64,000 nucleotides of DNA from Bacillus sp. N1-1 (GTDB lineage: Bacteria > Bacillota > Bacilli > Bacillales > Guptibacillaceae): the NCBI RefSeq assembly GCF_009818105.1, contig NZ_CP046564.1, forward strand, positions 1,302,001-1,366,000, given 5' to 3'. Made by a program: the position numbers and the translations under genes. Position 1 is the stretch's first letter; the number at the start of each line of letters is the position of its first letter. The notes under the pieces are model-generated. The model was given only the letters and a program-made list of their open reading frames with translations. It searched no databases and was not told the DNA's origin. Positions 53,549 to 60,358 of the stretch are shown here, one piece after another.

Positions 53549-54415
53549 TTGGTATCGATCAGAACTATGACCAACTCTGACATTGATCAAGTTTCTATGC
53601 TAATCTCAGAGTTTAACACGAACGAGGAATCGTATATTGGTTATTGCGGAACAGAGGTTCAAGAGATTGCTAACTCCTTTATAGAAGATGTAACGGATGT
53701 TCCGTATACTGAGAGTTTTGTCGTAGCTTATGAGGAAGGTGAGTTAGTTGGTGTCTTAGGTTTTGATGCTTCTCTGGAAAACAATTGTGCTGAAATTTGG
53801 GGGCCTTTTGTGAGAGAAACTGAATGGGTCAATCAGTTGTGGGCTGAAATGGAGAAGTTACTACCTCCTGAAATACATAACCTCAGTATGTTCACAAGTA
53901 ATCAGAATCGACGTCTACTAAGTTTCGCTAAGGAATTGGGATTTGTTAAACAAAGTGAGCAAACCATATTAACTTTTTCTCTGATGGATAGAAATCAAGC
54001 TAGAGATGAACCGGTTGTGGAACTAACCGAAGAGTACTTCTCAGAGATAAAACAATTACATAATGAGGCTTTTCCAGAGACGTATTATAACGGGCAACAA
54101 TTGATCGATCGCCTTAGTCCGAATCGAAAAGTGTTTATTGTTAAAGAATCCAATCAGCTAAAAGGATACATCTATGTGGAGGGTGAACCAGCGTTTGGAG
54201 AGGCTAGCATTGAATATATGGCCGTTAAAGACTTGGAACGAGGTAAGGGGTTTGGGAAGCAGCTGATAAATGGTGCCATTCAATGGCTTTTTTCTTGTGA
54301 GGATATTGCTATCATTACGCTTTGTGTTAACTCAACTAATGAAAAGGCCATAAAATTATACAAGGAGGTTGGTTTTGAACGAAGACACGATTTGGTTTTT
54401 TTACAAAAGAAATGA
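53549..54415 (+). CDS. Tandem-domain GNAT acetyltransferase
   Basis: A 288-residue protein with two GNAT domains. Domain 1 (about 1-145) starts SIRTMTNSDIDQVSMLISEF; domain 2 (about 150-288) has EYMAVKDLERGKGFGKQLIN as its CoA loop and ALCV-like LCVNSTNEKAIKLYKEVGF as its final motif. Only domain 2 keeps a clear CoA signature, so domain 1 may be structural. The start is TTG 53549, 7 bp after GGGGGAG. A strong terminator follows. Confidence 0.87.
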   Translation: MVSIRTMTNSDIDQVSMLISEFNTNEESYIGYCGTEVQEIANSFIEDVTDVPYTESFVVAYEEGELVGVLGFDASLENNCAEIWGPFVRETEWVNQLWAEMEKLLPPEIHNLSMFTSNQNRRLLSFAKELGFVKQSEQTILTFSLMDRNQARDEPVVELTEEYFSEIKQLHNEAFPETYYNGQQLIDRLSPNRKVFIVKESNQLKGYIYVEGEPAFGEASIEYMAVKDLERGKGFGKQLINGAIQWLFSCEDIAIITLCVNSTNEKAIKLYKEVGFERRHDLVFLQKK

Positions 54416-54455
54416 TAGTCGAATGATAAAAACTTATCGATGTGTCAACATTTAT

Positions 54456-54490
54456 AGAACCTGGAGCTGCATAGCATCCAGGTTCTTTTT
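54456..54490 (+). terminator. Rho-independent terminator after the acetyltransferase run
   Basis: AGAACCTGGA and TCCAGGTTCT form a perfect 10-bp stem around an 11-base loop, followed by TTTTTCATG. Confidence 0.88.
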
Positions 54491-54564
54491 CATGTAATGA
54501 TCTATGTGATTGAACATGAATTTTTCTTTTTAAAAAACGATCAGAGTGTAAGACCTCATCAAGT

Positions 54565-54879
54565 TCAGCGACCACCGCAACGACCGCAACCGCCACATCC
54601 ACCACATCTTGCGGCACAACCACCGCAGCCAGCACATCGCGCACAGCGAGCGCACCCACCACAGCCAGCACAACCGCCGCAACCCGCACAGCCAGCACAG
54701 CCTACGCAACCCGCACAGCGGAAACACCCAAAGCATACAAATCCAATTAAACGAGTATCATTCGGATCTACATTCTGGTCTCCATTTGGATAATAGTTCG
54801 CTTGCTCACAAGGAACTAACTCCTGGGCATGGTACTCTCCAACATCTAAGTGTTGAAGATCGTTTTGAAATTGATTCAT
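54565..54879 (-). CDS. Heterocycloanthracin-like TOMM precursor peptide with (Cys-Xaa-Xaa)n core
   Basis: A 104-residue peptide. Residues 1-48 form a leader rich in acidic and polar residues (MNQFQNDLQHLDVGEY start, one Cys). Residues 49-104 are a core of 18 Cys blocks: fourteen regular Cys-Xaa-Xaa units, then one with an extra residue (CAAR), three more and a final CGGR; the Xaa are Gly, Ala, Arg, Phe and Val. This is the layout of the heterocycloanthracin precursors of the Bacillus cereus group, the substrate of the ThiF-like/YcaO/SagB set at 42119-47527. The ATG at 54879 has GGAGGTGACAGAA in front; an ATG pair six codons earlier would place the ribosome site inside the gene. Confidence 0.9.
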   Translation of the reverse strand: MNQFQNDLQHLDVGEYHAQELVPCEQANYYPNGDQNVDPNDTRLIGFVCFGCFRCAGCVGCAGCAGCGGCAGCGGCARCARCAGCGGCAARCGGCGGCGRCGGR

Positions 54880-55076
54880 TTCTGTCACCTCCATCAAACG
54901 TTCATCATGGACTGAAATCCATTTTCCTAAGCGCTTACCTCATGAAACACTTTCTCCAACAAACTATGTAGTTGGGCTGGGTAATGTTCCTAGGTCGAGA
55001 GCGGAAGATAACGGTACGAACTGGGGAGAGAGGAATATGTATGCCTGATTTCACAGGAGATGATTTTAGGAAGATC

Positions 55077-55116
55077 AAAAGGAGTGCTAATGATTCAATC
55101 CATTAGCACTCCTTTT
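55077..55116. terminator. Perfect long hairpin, bidirectional terminator
   Basis: AAAAGGAGTGCTAATG and CATTAGCACTCCTTTT form a perfect 16-bp stem around an 8-base loop. It separates the precursor gene's upstream region from the nitrate operon. The 364-bp interval 54880-55243 otherwise holds only the promoters of the two flanking units. Confidence 0.85.
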
Positions 55117-55146
55117 CGACTATTCTGAGTCATTCCTAAAAGATAA

Positions 55147-55210
55147 GGGAGTTCCCCTCCCATGATAGGGAAGTTCCCTGATTACCAAATTCTTCTCACC
55201 TTTCTATAAT
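55147..55210 (+). promoter_or_regulatory. Nitrate operon promoter with two NreC-like palindromes
   Basis: GGG-AGTT-CCC at 55147-55156 and TAGGG-AAGTT-CCCTG at 55166-55180 are two G/C palindromes whose centres are about 21 bp (two helical turns) apart. They lie just upstream of TTACCA at 55182-55187 and TATAAT at 55205-55210, which are separated by 17 bp. The sites resemble the TAGGG-N4-CCCTA design reported for staphylococcal NreC, and an NreC-like gene closes the operon. Confidence 0.6.
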
Positions 55211-55243
55211 GAAAGTAACAAGTAACTTGCGGGGGGAATCCAT

Positions 55244-56329
55244 ATGGCAGAATCTGTACTTCGAAAACCAGCCAAATCTATACGTTCATTCAATCATGCA
55301 TTTGCTTCAAAATTTGCGAAATCCATGTTTTTTACGATAAGTGGCTTAGTCATCCTATCGTTTATTGCGACGAGAATGTTCACACACGTCGATTTAAATC
55401 TTTACGGATACATGGTGGGAACGTTCGTGTTTATCGGTGGATTCTTCTATCGCTTCATTGCTTGGGGGGAAAGACCTCCAACAAAAATCATCATTAAAAA
55501 AGGAATCAAGCTGCTCGGTCGCAAGTCAACGCCAAAAACATCTGTTGAGCATCTTGGTACATATCAGTTTATCTGGAATCGGGGAATTTACCGATGGACA
55601 CAACATCTTCTGCTTGGCTGGGGTGTCATTCTATCTTGCTTTGTCACGTTTCCGCTCGTGTTTGGATGGATGTACTTCACGATGGAGGAAGGCGGTTATT
55701 ATACCGTCGTTGGAATGGGCATCAATTTAATGACTGTCAATGCAGATGGAATTCTTGCTTTCTTCTTTTACAATGCGTTGAATTTTACAGCGATCATGGT
55801 GATCGCGGGTGTGTGCATGGCGCTTTATCGTCGCTTAAAAAATATGCAGGCTAGAGCGGAACAGAACTTTATGTATGACTTTCTACCACTCTATCTTTTG
55901 TTATTTATTAGTGTAACAGGTCTTCTCTTAACGTTTATGAACGTATTTTTACATGGCCAGGGACATTACGTTATGTCACTCATTCATCAGTATTCTGTCA
56001 TCATTACGCTCATTTACTTACCGTTTGGAAAGCTTGCGCATATTCCATTTCGACCGCTTAGTGTGTTTGCTCGTAATTACCGTGAACATTATGCAGAGCA
56101 GTCGATGAAAGAATGTAAGGTTTGTGGTGAAGGTTTTGTTTCTACTGAACAATCAAAAGATGTCATCGATGTGCTGAATACAAATGACATTACTTTCAAT
56201 ATGGAGGATGGTTTTCATCTTGCTGAATTGTGCCTTCCATGTCGAAGGAAATATCGCATCGCACGATTTTCAGGATTTGCGACGCACCAAGTGAAAACGA
56301 AGGAGGCTAATCAGGATGCAAAGGGATAA
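55244..56329 (+). CDS. Cytochrome-b-like membrane subunit with C-terminal Cys motifs (nitrate reductase anchor)
   Basis: A 361-residue membrane protein with six helices (about residues 25-45, 55-75, 120-145, 165-190, 210-235 and 245-270). His residues in helices (RWTQHLLLGWG, GHYVMSLIHQYSV) could ligate haem, as in NarI or cytochrome b561-like quinol oxidising subunits. The cytoplasmic C-terminus has two Cys pairs (KECKVCGEGF and LCLPCRRK) that probably bind zinc or iron. A GCGGGGGG site precedes the ATG. Role inferred from the operon: passing electrons from menaquinol to the Rieske and iron-sulfur subunits. Confidence 0.7.
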   Translation: MAESVLRKPAKSIRSFNHAFASKFAKSMFFTISGLVILSFIATRMFTHVDLNLYGYMVGTFVFIGGFFYRFIAWGERPPTKIIIKKGIKLLGRKSTPKTSVEHLGTYQFIWNRGIYRWTQHLLLGWGVILSCFVTFPLVFGWMYFTMEEGGYYTVVGMGINLMTVNADGILAFFFYNALNFTAIMVIAGVCMALYRRLKNMQARAEQNFMYDFLPLYLLLFISVTGLLLTFMNVFLHGQGHYVMSLIHQYSVIITLIYLPFGKLAHIPFRPLSVFARNYREHYAEQSMKECKVCGEGFVSTEQSKDVIDVLNTNDITFNMEDGFHLAELCLPCRRKYRIARFSGFATHQVKTKEANQDAKG

Positions 56330-58484
56330 ATTTTTTCGAGATATCGAAAATGTCACTCACCCAAATGAAAAATTAGTTAAAACCCATTGTAGCTATTGCG
56401 GCATGCAGTGTGGAATGAACTTAAGGGTGAATACGATCAGTAACAAAATCATCGGTGTCGAACCTCGTTATGATTGGCCAGTAACGGTTGGGAAAATGTG
56501 TCCAAAAGGGGTAACGGCTTATCAGCAAACGAATCACCCGGATAGGATCCTTCGTCCGCTCATTCGCGATGATGCCTCATTGAAAGGAACGAAAGAAGGG
56601 TTCAGAGAAGCGAGCTGGGAGGAAGCGTATCAGCTCATTGCCAAGAAATTCGGTGAGCTGCAAGCGGAATATGGCAAAGATAGTTTGTCCGTATTCAGTG
56701 GTGTCTCCATGACAAATGAAAAATGCTATTTAACCGGAAAGTTTGCGAGGGTTGCGCTTGGTACACGCTACATTGATTATAATGGTCGGTTTTGTATGTC
56801 GAGTGCAGCAGGTGGTTTCTTACGCTCATTTGGAGTGGATCGTGGTTCGACATTGCCGTGGACGGATATTCATGAAACAGATTGCCTGTTCATTGCTGGA
56901 AGTAATACAGCTGAATGTCATCCGACTTCGATGTTCCGCGTATGGAATGTCCAGGAGCGTGGGGGTTACATCATCGTCGTTGATCCTCGTGAAACGCCTC
57001 TCGCTAGAAGAGCGGATGTGCACCTTGATCTAAAACCAGGAACGGACCTTGCGCTTGCGAATGGGATCTTGCACCTCCTTATTGAAAACGGCTATGCAGA
57101 TGAAGCGTTTGTGAGCGATCATACAAACGGGTTTGAAGAAACAAGGAAAGTAGTAAAAGAATTCACCCCTGACTATACAAGCTTATTGACGGGTGTCTCG
57201 CCTGAAAAAATCATTAAGGCAGCTGAAATTTATGGTAAGGCACCAAATGCGATCGTCATGTTTGCGCGTGGTATCGAACAACAGCATAAAGGTGTCGATA
57301 ACGTTTCTGCCTACACGAACATGGCTCTTGTTACTGGTAAAATTGGTCGACCAAAGTCCGGTGTGGCAACGTTCACAGGACAAGGAAATGGTCAAGGTGG
57401 ACGAGAGCACGGACAAAAATCGGATCTTTTACCTGGCTATCGTAAAATCACGAACCCTGAACATGTGAAAGCTGTTTCGAAAGTGTGGGGAATTAACCCT
57501 GAAGAAATGCCGAAGCCAGGTGTATCAGCATATGAGATGTTCGAGTTAATGGATCAAAAAACGATTCGAGGACTATATCTACTGTGTTCGAACCCGGCTG
57601 TATCTGCACCGAATTTGAATTTTGTTCGAAAAGCGATGAAGAATCTTGATTTCATGGTTTGCGGTGACTTCTACTTGTCAGAATCCGCAGAGTTCGCCGA
57701 TGTCATTCTTCCATCTGTTACGTGGGCAGAAGATGAAGGAACGGTTACGAACATTGAAGGTCGTATTATCAAAATCAATCAGGCTCAGAAGCCAATTGGT
57801 GAGTCAAAGCCAGATTGGTTAATGCAAGTGGAACTTGCTGAACATCTAGGGAAAGGGAAGTATTTTTCACATCTGAAAACAGCTCGTAATGTGGCGGATG
57901 AGTTCAGATTAGCCACAAAGGGTGGAAACGCTGATTACTACGGTGCGACATGGGATAAGATCGATCAACAGGATGGTGTGTTCTGGCCATGTAAAGATGA
58001 AGAGGACAAAGGAACACCGCATATGTTCCTTGATAAGAAATTCTATCATCCAGATGGAAAAGCAAAGATTTGTGCGCTTCCCTATCGTCCGCCTGCAGAA
58101 GAGCCTTGTGATGAATATCCACTCCGTCTAACAACAGGTCGTGTCGTCTACCATTACTTATCTGGAAATCAGACGCGCCGCATCCAATTTCTGAATGACA
58201 TGTGTCCAGAGCCATATGTAGAAGTACATCCAGACACGGCTCATGAGTACGAAATTGAACATGATGAAAAGGTTTGTCTATATACAAGACGAGGAGAAGC
58301 CGTCTACAAAGTAAAAGTGACAGAAGCCATTCGAAAAGACACCGTCTTTGTTCCCTATCACTTTGGTCATGATGAGTCGATTAATTTGCTGACGATCGCA
58401 GCTCTCGATCCAATGTCAAGAATGCCTGAATTTAAAGCATGTGCTGCTCAAATGCAGAAACTACCTAGTAAGAAGGTGTTGTAA
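56316..58484 (+). CDS. Molybdopterin oxidoreductase, nitrate reductase catalytic subunit (NasC/NapA/NarB type)
   Basis: A 722-residue molybdoenzyme. The N-terminal [4Fe-4S] motif is CSYCGMQCGMN with the fourth Cys in GKMCPKG. The probable Mo ligand is the Cys in NGRFCMSSAAGG. The molybdopterin guanine dinucleotide blocks include GSNTAECHPTSMFRVW, GTDLALANGILHLLI, FTGQGNGQGGREHGQKSDLLPGY and GRVVYHYLSGNQTRR. It has no Tat signal, so it is cytoplasmic. NarK and NreABC neighbours support nitrate as substrate; formate dehydrogenase is a less likely alternative. It overlaps the preceding gene by 14 bp. Confidence 0.87.
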   Translation: MQRDKFFRDIENVTHPNEKLVKTHCSYCGMQCGMNLRVNTISNKIIGVEPRYDWPVTVGKMCPKGVTAYQQTNHPDRILRPLIRDDASLKGTKEGFREASWEEAYQLIAKKFGELQAEYGKDSLSVFSGVSMTNEKCYLTGKFARVALGTRYIDYNGRFCMSSAAGGFLRSFGVDRGSTLPWTDIHETDCLFIAGSNTAECHPTSMFRVWNVQERGGYIIVVDPRETPLARRADVHLDLKPGTDLALANGILHLLIENGYADEAFVSDHTNGFEETRKVVKEFTPDYTSLLTGVSPEKIIKAAEIYGKAPNAIVMFARGIEQQHKGVDNVSAYTNMALVTGKIGRPKSGVATFTGQGNGQGGREHGQKSDLLPGYRKITNPEHVKAVSKVWGINPEEMPKPGVSAYEMFELMDQKTIRGLYLLCSNPAVSAPNLNFVRKAMKNLDFMVCGDFYLSESAEFADVILPSVTWAEDEGTVTNIEGRIIKINQAQKPIGESKPDWLMQVELAEHLGKGKYFSHLKTARNVADEFRLATKGGNADYYGATWDKIDQQDGVFWPCKDEEDKGTPHMFLDKKFYHPDGKAKICALPYRPPAEEPCDEYPLRLTTGRVVYHYLSGNQTRRIQFLNDMCPEPYVEVHPDTAHEYEIEHDEKVCLYTRRGEAVYKVKVTEAIRKDTVFVPYHFGHDESINLLTIAALDPMSRMPEFKACAAQMQKLPSKKVL

Positions 58485-59045
58485 ATGAAGAAGCGACTGT
58501 ACATCGAATTAGAAAACTGTATCGGCTGTCGTTCTTGCCTTGCTGCGTGTACGCAATGCGGGGGGCATGAGCAGCGGAATCGGAACTATGTATATGACGT
58601 CAATCCGCATGTGAACAGCCAAACAATGCCCCTTATGTGCTTGCACTGTGAAAATCCAGCCTGTGCAAGAAGCTGTCCGGCTCAAGCGATTCAAATTCAT
58701 GAATCAGGTGCTGTTCTTTCGGCATTAGTTGAGAAATGCATTGGATGTCAGAATTGTACAATTGCCTGTCCGTATGGAATTCCGAAGTTTGATGAAGAAC
58801 AGAATCTAATGTATAAGTGTGATCTTTGTATCGATCGAACGAAAGATGGTATTCCACCAATGTGTGCGAGCGTCTGTCCTTCCAACACACTCCAGTGGTT
58901 AACGGAAGGTGAGATCGAGAAAAAACAACAGCAGCACAATCTTGATAACGGAAAATGGGTTGCAAGCATGCCTTATTTAGAAGGTGCAACGAATGTGAAA
59001 GTAAACCTGCCTGGTATTTTACAGGGAACAGAGAAACTCTTTTAG
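58485..59045 (+). CDS. Four-cluster ferredoxin-like electron transfer subunit (NrfC/DmsB type)
   Basis: A 186-residue iron-sulfur protein with four Cys clusters: CIGCRSCLAACTQC, CLHCENPACARSCP, CIGCQNCTIACP and CDLCIDRTKDG ending in CASVCPS. This is the layout of DmsB/NrfC/NarH-like subunits that pass electrons to a molybdoenzyme. It starts directly after the stop of the catalytic subunit, so the pair is translationally coupled. No signal sequence, so it acts in the cytoplasm with the catalytic subunit. Confidence 0.92.
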   Translation: MKKRLYIELENCIGCRSCLAACTQCGGHEQRNRNYVYDVNPHVNSQTMPLMCLHCENPACARSCPAQAIQIHESGAVLSALVEKCIGCQNCTIACPYGIPKFDEEQNLMYKCDLCIDRTKDGIPPMCASVCPSNTLQWLTEGEIEKKQQQHNLDNGKWVASMPYLEGATNVKVNLPGILQGTEKLF

Positions 59046-59059
59046 GGAGAGGATTTAGT

Positions 59060-59584
59060 ATGTCAGATCGAAACAATCGTGTGCCATTCGATGAAGATAA
59101 TTACACACATAATATTAATCGGAATAATGAACGGATGCTCGATCGAAGAGGGTTTATGAAGACACTTGCAGGGGCTGCTGGCGTGTTTGCCATCTCCTCG
59201 CTTCCGTGGGGAGCGGTTGCGGCTAAGGAATTATTAGGGCTTGGCGAAAAAGAGTACCCACATCAGAAAATCGTGAACGTTAAAGACATCGCGGTCGGTG
59301 ATTCGGTAGACTTCACTTTTCCAAGTGCACATGATAGCGCAATTTTAATTCGTTTGAGCGAGAAAAAGTATGTCGCTTACCAGAATGCGTGTACTCACTT
59401 GAGGTGCCCGGTCTATTGGGTGAAGGAAGAAAAAGAAATGGTTTGTCCATGTCATCACGGCAAGTTTGATGCCGGGACGGGGGCGCCAACTGCAGGGCCA
59501 CCGAGACGACCGCTTCCTGGGATTCAAGTAGAAGTGAAAAATGGCGGAGTCTACGCTGTCAAGGTGAAGCGATATGAAGCGTAG
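59060..59584 (+). CDS. Rieske iron-sulfur protein with Tat signal
   Basis: A 174-residue Rieske protein. The N-terminus carries a twin-arginine signal (LDRRGFMKTLAGAAGVFA), so it should be exported and anchored on the outer face of the membrane. The [2Fe-2S] ligands are in CTHLRCPVYW and CPCHHGKFD. The ATG at 59060 follows AGGGAGAGGATT. With the cytochrome-b-like protein it could form a bc1-like quinol-oxidising half, yet the catalytic subunit seems to be cytoplasmic. The 3' end overlaps the next small gene. Confidence 0.92.
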   Translation: MSDRNNRVPFDEDNYTHNINRNNERMLDRRGFMKTLAGAAGVFAISSLPWGAVAAKELLGLGEKEYPHQKIVNVKDIAVGDSVDFTFPSAHDSAILIRLSEKKYVAYQNACTHLRCPVYWVKEEKEMVCPCHHGKFDAGTGAPTAGPPRRPLPGIQVEVKNGGVYAVKVKRYEA

Positions 59585-59783
59585 TTATGTAGGCGTTTTA
59601 TTACTTTGTACCATCCTACTTTTGAATATTGTTTTTACGCAGTTAATGGTTCACCAGTTTTACTATGAACATTACTCTACCACACTAGTATTCGGTGGGC
59701 TGAACATTCTATTATTTCCAATTGCGCTCCTCATTTATAAAAAGGAAAAACATAAAGGAGGCACTCATGGGCATGAACAATGA
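59574..59783 (+). CDS. Small membrane protein of the nitrate operon
   Basis: A 69-residue protein with two hydrophobic helices (about residues 5-27 and 37-55) and a basic, His-rich tail (KKEKHKGGTHGHEQ). It overlaps the Rieske gene by 11 bp and the next gene by 17 bp, which ties it to the operon. It may help to anchor or assemble the membrane complex. No family is recognised. Confidence 0.7.
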   Translation: MKRSYVGVLLLCTILLLNIVFTQLMVHQFYYEHYSTTLVFGGLNILLFPIALLIYKKEKHKGGTHGHEQ

Positions 59784-60084
59784 AACTTACTTAGACTTCT
59801 GTTTTATCAAGCAAGTTACCGGTTATCTTGCTGATGAAGTGGATCAGATGCTGAAGCAGGTTTTCAAGGAACAGTATCTTAACTGGTATCTAGATAAAAA
59901 AGTCGAAAATGGAGTGGAGATTGTTGTGGCTGAAGTAAAAGGGATGAGTGAGTGGACGTCTGAAGATGACGTCATTCAGCATCTAGAAAGCTGCGCTGAT
60001 TCGAAATTCTGGGAAGCGTTACAAGGCTATCAATTTTTCGTCTATCCTGCCAATAGGGGGTGCAGCTCCTGTGGCTCACGTTAG
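59767..60084 (+). CDS. Hypothetical protein of the nitrate operon
   Basis: A 105-residue soluble acidic protein that I do not recognise (NNETYLDFCFIKQVTGYLAD near the start). It ends in a Cys pair (GCSSCGSR). ATG 59767 follows AAGGAGG at 59756-59762. The next gene begins inside its last codons. It is probably an assembly or accessory factor specific to this molybdoenzyme type. Confidence 0.7.
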   Translation: MGMNNETYLDFCFIKQVTGYLADEVDQMLKQVFKEQYLNWYLDKKVENGVEIVVAEVKGMSEWTSEDDVIQHLESCADSKFWEALQGYQFFVYPANRGCSSCGSR

Positions 60085-60358
60085 CATGCAAGATTTAGAA
60101 CCATATATCGATCAACCCGTTCGCATTTGTATTCACGGTGAGCGTGGAGAAGAGATGGCGCCCTGGGTGAATAAACGTGTAAGAAAGCTAGAATGGTGTC
60201 CTGATCGCACCCATCTCCGCATCTTTTTCGATGATCATTACTTCTTTGCTGTTCCACTTAGTAGCGATGTTCGTCTAACGAGAAGTGAGTGGTGTGCTTA
60301 TGATAAACAGGTTGGCCTCTATTACGTGATGAGAAACGAGGAGAATGAATATGTATAA
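60071..60358 (+). CDS. Hypothetical protein of the nitrate operon
   Basis: A 95-residue soluble protein of unknown function (MQDLEPYIDQPVRICIHGER near the start), rich in aromatic residues and probably beta-structured. The GTG at 60071 overlaps the preceding gene; ATG 60086 is the alternative and would lose only five residues. The last codons contain the GAGGAG ribosome site of the transporter gene that follows, so it is embedded in the operon. Confidence 0.65.
   Translation: MAHVSMQDLEPYIDQPVRICIHGERGEEMAPWVNKRVRKLEWCPDRTHLRIFFDDHYFFAVPLSSDVRLTRSEWCAYDKQVGLYYVMRNEENEYV

Noticed and set aside
54565..54735. Short-period tandem repeat resembling a CRISPR or microsatellite
   Set aside because: The 9-bp periodicity is caused by the Cys-Xaa-Xaa codons of the TOMM precursor; there are no spacers or fixed repeats of CRISPR length.
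54920..54945. cre box upstream of the TOMM precursor
   Set aside because: It contains the AAGCGCTT core but differs from the cre consensus at three outer positions.
54510..54980. Plus-strand open frames opposite the precursor gene
   Set aside because: Their Pro-, Gln- and His-rich products are the mirror of the Cys-Gly-Ala codons of the minus-strand peptide, and they lack ribosome sites.
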